From assembly GCA_019279435.1 (NCBI GenBank), contig JAAALK010000285.1, positions 70,292,249-70,356,248 of the forward strand: 64,000 nt of DNA. Direction: 5' to 3'. Within the stretch, counting starts at the first letter, position 1, and each line of letters opens with the position of its first letter. A program made the translations under genes and the position numbers. The notes beneath the pieces were generated by a model that saw nothing but the letters and a program-made list of their open reading frames with translations, ran no database searches and was not told the DNA's origin. The DNA comes from Zizania palustris (lineage: Eukaryota; Streptophyta; Magnoliopsida; Poales; Poaceae). Shown piece after piece: positions 59,059-64,000 of this stretch.

Positions 59059-61125
59059 ATGGATAGGAACACAAAGATTCCGATGTTTGATGGTCGAGAC
59101 TATGCCTATTGGAAGGTGTGCATGGAGGCTTATTTTCTTAGCCAAGGAAGTGCGATATGTGACATTGTTGCATCCTAGTACACGATCCCTGAAACTCGTA
59201 CCTCAGACTGAGAAGGCTCAATATGAATGTAATAGCAAGGCTAGAAACATTCTTTTTATCAGTCTGAGTGGCAACGAGTTCGACAGGGTTCAGCACCTTC
59301 GTACTGCTCGAGAGATTTGGTCAACATTGAGTACTTTTCATGAGGGCACATCAAAGATTAAGACTAGGAGGCAGAGCACGTATAATCAAGAATACCAAAT
59401 GTTCGTGCAGGGCCCTGGTGAATTTGTTGATTCTTTGTTTGCTCGCTTTGATGGCATTGTTAGTAACTTGCGACCCACTGGGACGCTAGCTTACTCAGAT
59501 CATTATCATGCGAGCTTTAATACTTTGACATGCGATGAACTTTTCAGTAAGCTTAAGTCCACCGAGATCGCCAAGGCATCTCGTTCTGGGATTGGGAGCT
59601 CTTTGCCACAATCCATGGCACTAGTTTCTAGTTCCGGTAGTGGCACCTCATCTGGAGGTAGCATGTCTGGTGTGTGTGCTTTTTCTAGGGGATTTGCCTT
59701 GTCTTCTTTGGTCTCTATCACAAAGGAGCAAGTGGACACATTAGACGATGAAGAGCTTGCTCTCATAGTCAAAAAGTTCACTTGATTCTATAATGATAGA
59801 AGAGACTAGAGGAGAGGAGGCTCTCGAGGGTGTTTCGAGTGTGGAGATCTAAATCACATTAAAGCCAACTGCCCAAAACTAAAAGCCACAAATGAACGTG
59901 AACAAAAGTATCAGAAAAAAGATAAAAAATCATTCTACAAAGGCAAAAGAGGAAAGGTGGCGAAAAGAATGGCTCAGGCTTTCGTGGCAGCACTTAGCGA
60001 CATCAACAACACCTCAAGCGAAGATCCCAGTTCTAATGAAGATGAACCAGACAAGAATGACAAGAAGATGAAGGACTTCAACAGCCTCTGCTTCAAGGCC
60101 AACAACAAGCAAAGCAGCGATGAACCCGATATATCTGAGGTTAGTCTATCTCTTGATGAATTACTTGTGCAAAACGATGAACTTCATGATGCTATGATTT
60201 CACAAGATAGACTGCTCAAACTTGCTGCTAAAGAAAGAAAAGAACAAAAGCTTAAAATTGAATCGTTGTCTATTGAACTTGCTTTATTGAAATCTAAATT
60301 TGAAACTGCTGATTGTGAGTCATGTCTCATTTTGATGGATAAACTTGCTCAGTTGCGTCTGATCCATGCTAAAAACATTGAAAAACTTGAAAATGTTCAG
60401 AAGCCACTAATGGTGGTGGAGTCTAGACCTGATGCCATCGATGAATGCTTAAATTGCATCCTTTTGATTGAGAGTGTTAGTCTGAGAGACAAACATATCG
60501 ATGAGCTTAAGGCTAGATTGGAGAGTGTTGAGTGTTCGAAGGATGTGCAGCTGGCTTGTCCGACCTGCGTCACCCTAAAGGACCAACTCAGCTTTGCTAG
60601 AGAGCAAGGAGAGAAATTGAAATATGAGAATAACTATCTTCTATCCGTAGTGGAAAAATGCACGGAAGGAAAGGATAGGATGGACCTGCTTTTGGCTAAA
60701 ACCAAAATGTGTGCTGACAGGGCAGGGTTAGCTCTCGGGTTGGGTTTTGAGAGAACCACTCCAAACACTTTGAGCAAAATTGTGTTCACTCCTCCCACTA
60801 CCCTTGAGAAAGAGAGAGCCTTGTTAGACAATTATCAAAAAGCCAAGAATCTTATCCAACTGACAACGAAAGCTCTTCGTGCATTAGATGAACCTCCTCA
60901 ACCAAAACCCAAGAAAACTATGAGATTTGCGCTTGAGACCCAAACCCACACACCCAAGAAAGTGTATCACTGTTCTTATTGTCATCGGGTGGGTCATTTG
61001 ATTTGGTTTTGCTTTCGTCGTATCAGGGATGAGCGACGATCTTTTGCTATGAGTTTTCAAGACATGCACTACCCATCTTTAGGTATGCATGAGTCTGCTT
61101 TTTGCTCTAATCCTTATTTTGAGGT
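59059..61125 (+). pseudogene. Element E gag
   Basis: ATG 59059 (MDRNTKIPMFDGRDYAYWKV), TAG after IVAS, and a one-base loss near 59205. The core continues in the frame of 59200-59785 (NEFDRVQHLRTAREIWSTL, FHEGTSKIKTRRQ). After LAYSD about 24 residues present in element D are missing. Stops fall near 59783 and 59806. First knuckle CFECGDLNHIKANC (about 59840), coiled coil from 59957, second knuckle CSYCHRVGHLIWFC (60970). The ORF is then interrupted by the LTR of element F at 61126. Confidence 0.9.
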
Positions 61126-62756
61126 TGTAGGATCGAAAGTAGCGACCAGAGAGGGGTGAATGGGCGCCTAAAAATTCTTCGAAATAAATGACCTAATCCT
61201 AACACCCAATACACCTCGACAACCAAATAACAGTAGCAAAGCAAATTACAGGAACTAAAATTGTCTAGCCTAAAAAAGACCAGTGTCCTAATTAAAATGA
61301 TATTCAAAAATAAAATAAACTAAACTAAATAAAATAACTGCAGTGAATAAATATGGGTACTAGAAATATTTAATGATGTAAGAAAAATACATAAATATAT
61401 TAATAGAATATTCAGATTGTGGTCTAAAAATAAAATACTAATCAAATGAATAAAACGTGGATCATCCAAAAATTAATTCAGAAATAAACCTAAAATATTG
61501 CAGGTAAATCTAGAATAAAAATATTACTGCGACTAATAAGAATATAAGTTTTTTCCTTTCATATGAGCAGATTAAAAATACTTAAACAGATAATACGAGA
61601 TTACTAATAAAATTTTAGGAGATAAAAAAATAAATACGAAATTACTAAATAGATTTAATCTAACTAAAAAATAGGAGATATAAAAAATTTACCTGCATCT
61701 CCGTTCAAAGCGCCGCGCATAGAAAATCCGTGTAGCAACGCCTGGAAGAGGCTGCTGCTGCTTTTCACCGCCCAGAAAAATTTCCGCCGAAGAAACGTGC
61801 CTCCACGTGAGAAAGCATGCACCGGAGTATTGCGCATGCGTGACCCTGCGTGCCAAAGATTTCCATCCTGGGGTCCCACGCGTGGACTGCCTTGCTATGG
61901 AAGGAAAAGTCTTGTCGTAGCCATCCACGCGTGACCCTACGCTGTCGTGCGACAAGATGGGAACGCTGCTGCTGCTTCAATGCACCGAAAGTAGATGCCG
62001 ATGGTGACTTCTCCACCGGACTGCTGCCTATGCTGCTCAGCTATTATCGCCTCGTCTCGGCTGACGCGCGCGAAATTTTTGCAGAAGAAAAACAGTGCGG
62101 CGACGTAACCAGCGAAAGAAACTACGGCCGTGTAGATCAAAAACAAGAAGAATAGAGGCTGTAGTGGACTGTAGATTGAATATGAAAAACAGTCACCCTA
62201 TCCCTAAGGGGGTAGGGGCCTATTTATAGGCGACCCACTAATACATGGAAAAGACTAATTTACCCATATGGTAAATTACACTGACTCTAAAATAAAATTC
62301 GAAATTACTAAAATACCCTTAGAAAAATCAACTGACTTGAATAACAAATATTCTGGACTTAAAAACTAAATATTAATATCCTAAATCAAAATAATCATCG
62401 GTTGTTAGTTTTGCGCCAAAAATCACAAAGCGTTCCACCGTCTTCGCACCGGGTACCCGGATTGGGCTGACCCGACCCCACAGCTTCCTCAGCCCGGCAA
62501 TCGCTCGCCGCCCGAGTACATGAGTCAAACCCAGTCAACAGACCGGTGGATCCTCTGTCGCTCCTAGCCCATGTACTCGGATTGGGCCAGCAGCCCGACT
62601 CCATGGCTCCTCTGCCCGGCTATCGCTCGCTGCCCGTGTACCTGAGTCACACGCGCCTTAGACACGACATGTCTTCATGTCTGTTATTTGACTTTCGTTG
62701 ATAATCACTCATCACATCTGAAGCATAAGACCCATGTTCTTCAACATGGTTTCTCA
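61126..62756 (-). repeat. 3' LTR of element F, 1631 bp
   Basis: The minus strand starts TGAGAAACCATGTTGAAG at 62756 after AAGGGGGAGAT and ends CGATCCTACA at 61126. It has a TATA box CCTATAAATAGG at 62218-62229 (minus). The left duplication candidate is GAGGT (61121-61125). Confidence 0.88.
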
Positions 62757-64000
62757 ATCTCCCCCTTGATGAGTGCATTGTCAACACCCTCTTCAGCAAT
62801 TCTTTAGAACTTGCAAAACATGTGGAAACACGAAAATAAAACAAAAACACAAAATAGAAAGAAGAAAATAAAGGTTTAACCCTAAGGACCAAAAGCCAAA
62901 CAAAATCAAGAAAATGGTCATTATGGTTAACCAAAAATAAAGACTCAAAAACAAGTGCAATCTCAAAATTACCAACAAGGGTATCTACAGAGTAATGGCA
63001 AAAGACTGAAATACGCCAAAATTTCTCCCCCTTGTAGACAATTGAACTCATCAAGTGAGACTAAATGCACTCTAAGGAGACATAGACACAAACTCCCCCT
63101 GAAATGCAGCTCCCCCTCGAAATATGCCATGAATGCAGATGGAGTGCAGGTGGAGTGTGAAAAGCATGCTTCTTAGATATTATTTACTGCTATTACAACA
63201 TATAACAGGTATAGCAAAAGATATAATGTCTAAGATACATGACATGATCAGTGCAATAGATGATATCTAAAGAGAGTCATTGGCATGCATTTTTCGATTT
63301 TTGCAAACAAAAGCATCACCACATTTTCTAGTTGACAAGCAAAGTAAAGCATGAGATGCAAAAGCTAACTGCTATCTACCAAGATAAGCATTGTCCAGAG
63401 CAAAGTGCTTCAGCAAACTTGTCATCTTTTTAAATTTTTTAGACTTTTTCTTTTTCCTTTTTATTTTTCATTTCTGCCAGGGGTTATTTGCATGTCAAAC
63501 CTTATGCTAACCGACCAAGTCAAGCCTAGGCCAGAACTGGACCATCAGAAACTTAAGACATTGGTCTTGGCATACATTACACCGTCCTAGTTCATACCAA
63601 AGTGCTATGGTAAGAAGTCCAGAACAATGTAATGCGACAAAGCAAACCCACCTGGATCTTTTCAAATAATCATAAAAAGCATGAATTTTTCATTTTTCTG
63701 AATATTTGTCATTTTTATAGCACATTTTTCATGTTTAAAGCATATAGATGTCCAAGTTGCATATCTGCATCTAAGTAAGGATCTAGCTACCAGGCATGTA
63801 AAAGATAGCAAAAGCATTCAGCTTACACATGCTAGTTATCAGAAGCAATGGTGATCATTTTTCAATTTTAAAGCATAAAAGCCATGCATATGACAAATAT
63901 CAGATATATCATGTGAACTGAAACAGAACATGATCATCGACAAGTAATCAAAAACATATACTAGCTAGATCAAGTAAAGCAGATTAATCATATAACATAA
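62757..64000 (-). other. Element F polypurine tract and 3' non-coding region, to window edge
   Basis: The tract lies at 62758-62768. The remainder resembles the element D spacer (for example CAGGGGTTATTTGCA near 63478 and 44662). No ORF. Its pol should lie to the right of the window. Confidence 0.75.

Larger units (their letters stand above)
56198..61125 (+). mobile_element. Element E: SIRE/Maximus-type element, plus strand, 5' half
   Basis: LTR, primer site and gag only. It is inserted into a Ty3 gag at 56197 and cut by element F at 61126, so its pol and 3' LTR, if present, lie to the right of element F. Confidence 0.88.
61126..64000 (-). mobile_element. Element F: SIRE/Maximus-type element, minus strand, partial
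   Basis: 3' LTR, tract and 3' spacer only, inserted in the gag of element E and extending beyond the window. Confidence 0.85.

Noticed and set aside
61850..62155. ORFs in the GC-richer part of the F LTR
   Set aside because: Open on both strands within an LTR near its TATA box; no domain.
1..64000. CRISPR arrays, bacterial operons, tRNA or rRNA genes
   Set aside because: None seen. The repeats are LTRs, short tandem units or inverted ends typical of plant transposons.

Overview
This window looks like repeat-rich plant nuclear DNA, most likely from a grass. The evidence is the set of element types (RIRE3/RIRE8-like Ty3 elements with 3.3 kb LTRs starting TGTAACAcCCC, a Tat-lineage element with an antisense ORF, several SIRE/Maximus-type Ty1 elements) and the GC-rich, intron-containing gene remnant. 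I see no intact host gene, no tRNA or rRNA gene and no CRISPR array. Nearly everything is nested transposable elements plus one decayed gene. No coding element is intact; all carry stops, frameshifts or lost catalytic residues. Species cannot be fixed from sequence alone.

Layout. (A) 1-12458: minus-strand Ty3 material of the long-LTR type. It has an LTR running off the left edge (1-3248) with a polypurine tract beside it, an internally deleted gag (3322-4008), a second gag start (4478-4609), a split 259-codon ORF of unknown function, a tRNA-Met primer site (9097-9108) and a second LTR (9112-12458). A solo LTR of the same family (5027-8413, 5-bp duplication GGAAC) sits inside the 259-codon ORF. 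(B) 12459-15381: a gene-like scrap, a 682-bp non-autonomous hAT element with an 8-bp duplication, and a GT90 (protein O-glucosyltransferase/Rumi-like) pseudogene with recognisable exons. (C) 16190-41799: an old Ty1/copia element cut open within its reverse transcriptase. The first insertion is a complete but dead Tat-lineage Ty3 element (20221-31468, duplication CTCAG). The second, 3 bp further on, is a hAT element (31485-41083, duplication GCTTCGAC), which itself contains a SIRE-type element (31876-about 41055). Removing the insertions restores the copia RT reading frame. (D) 41805-52922: a minus-strand SIRE-type element inserted just after the copia stop codon (duplication GTAAT). (E) 52923-56197: a Ty3 pol end, LTR, primer site, leader and gag in one run, an arrangement expected from head-to-tail elements sharing an LTR. 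(F) 56198-64000: a plus-strand SIRE-type element whose gag is cut by a minus-strand SIRE-type element that continues past the right edge.

The main interest is architectural: layers of insertion that can be ordered from target-site duplications and frame continuity, catalytic-site decay in three elements, asymmetric LTR pairs produced by deletion, a Tat antisense ORF with a 'putative gypsy type transposon' domain, and an unrecognised ORF ahead of gag in the long-LTR element. Functions of retroelement domains are stated from family knowledge; orders of insertion are inference.
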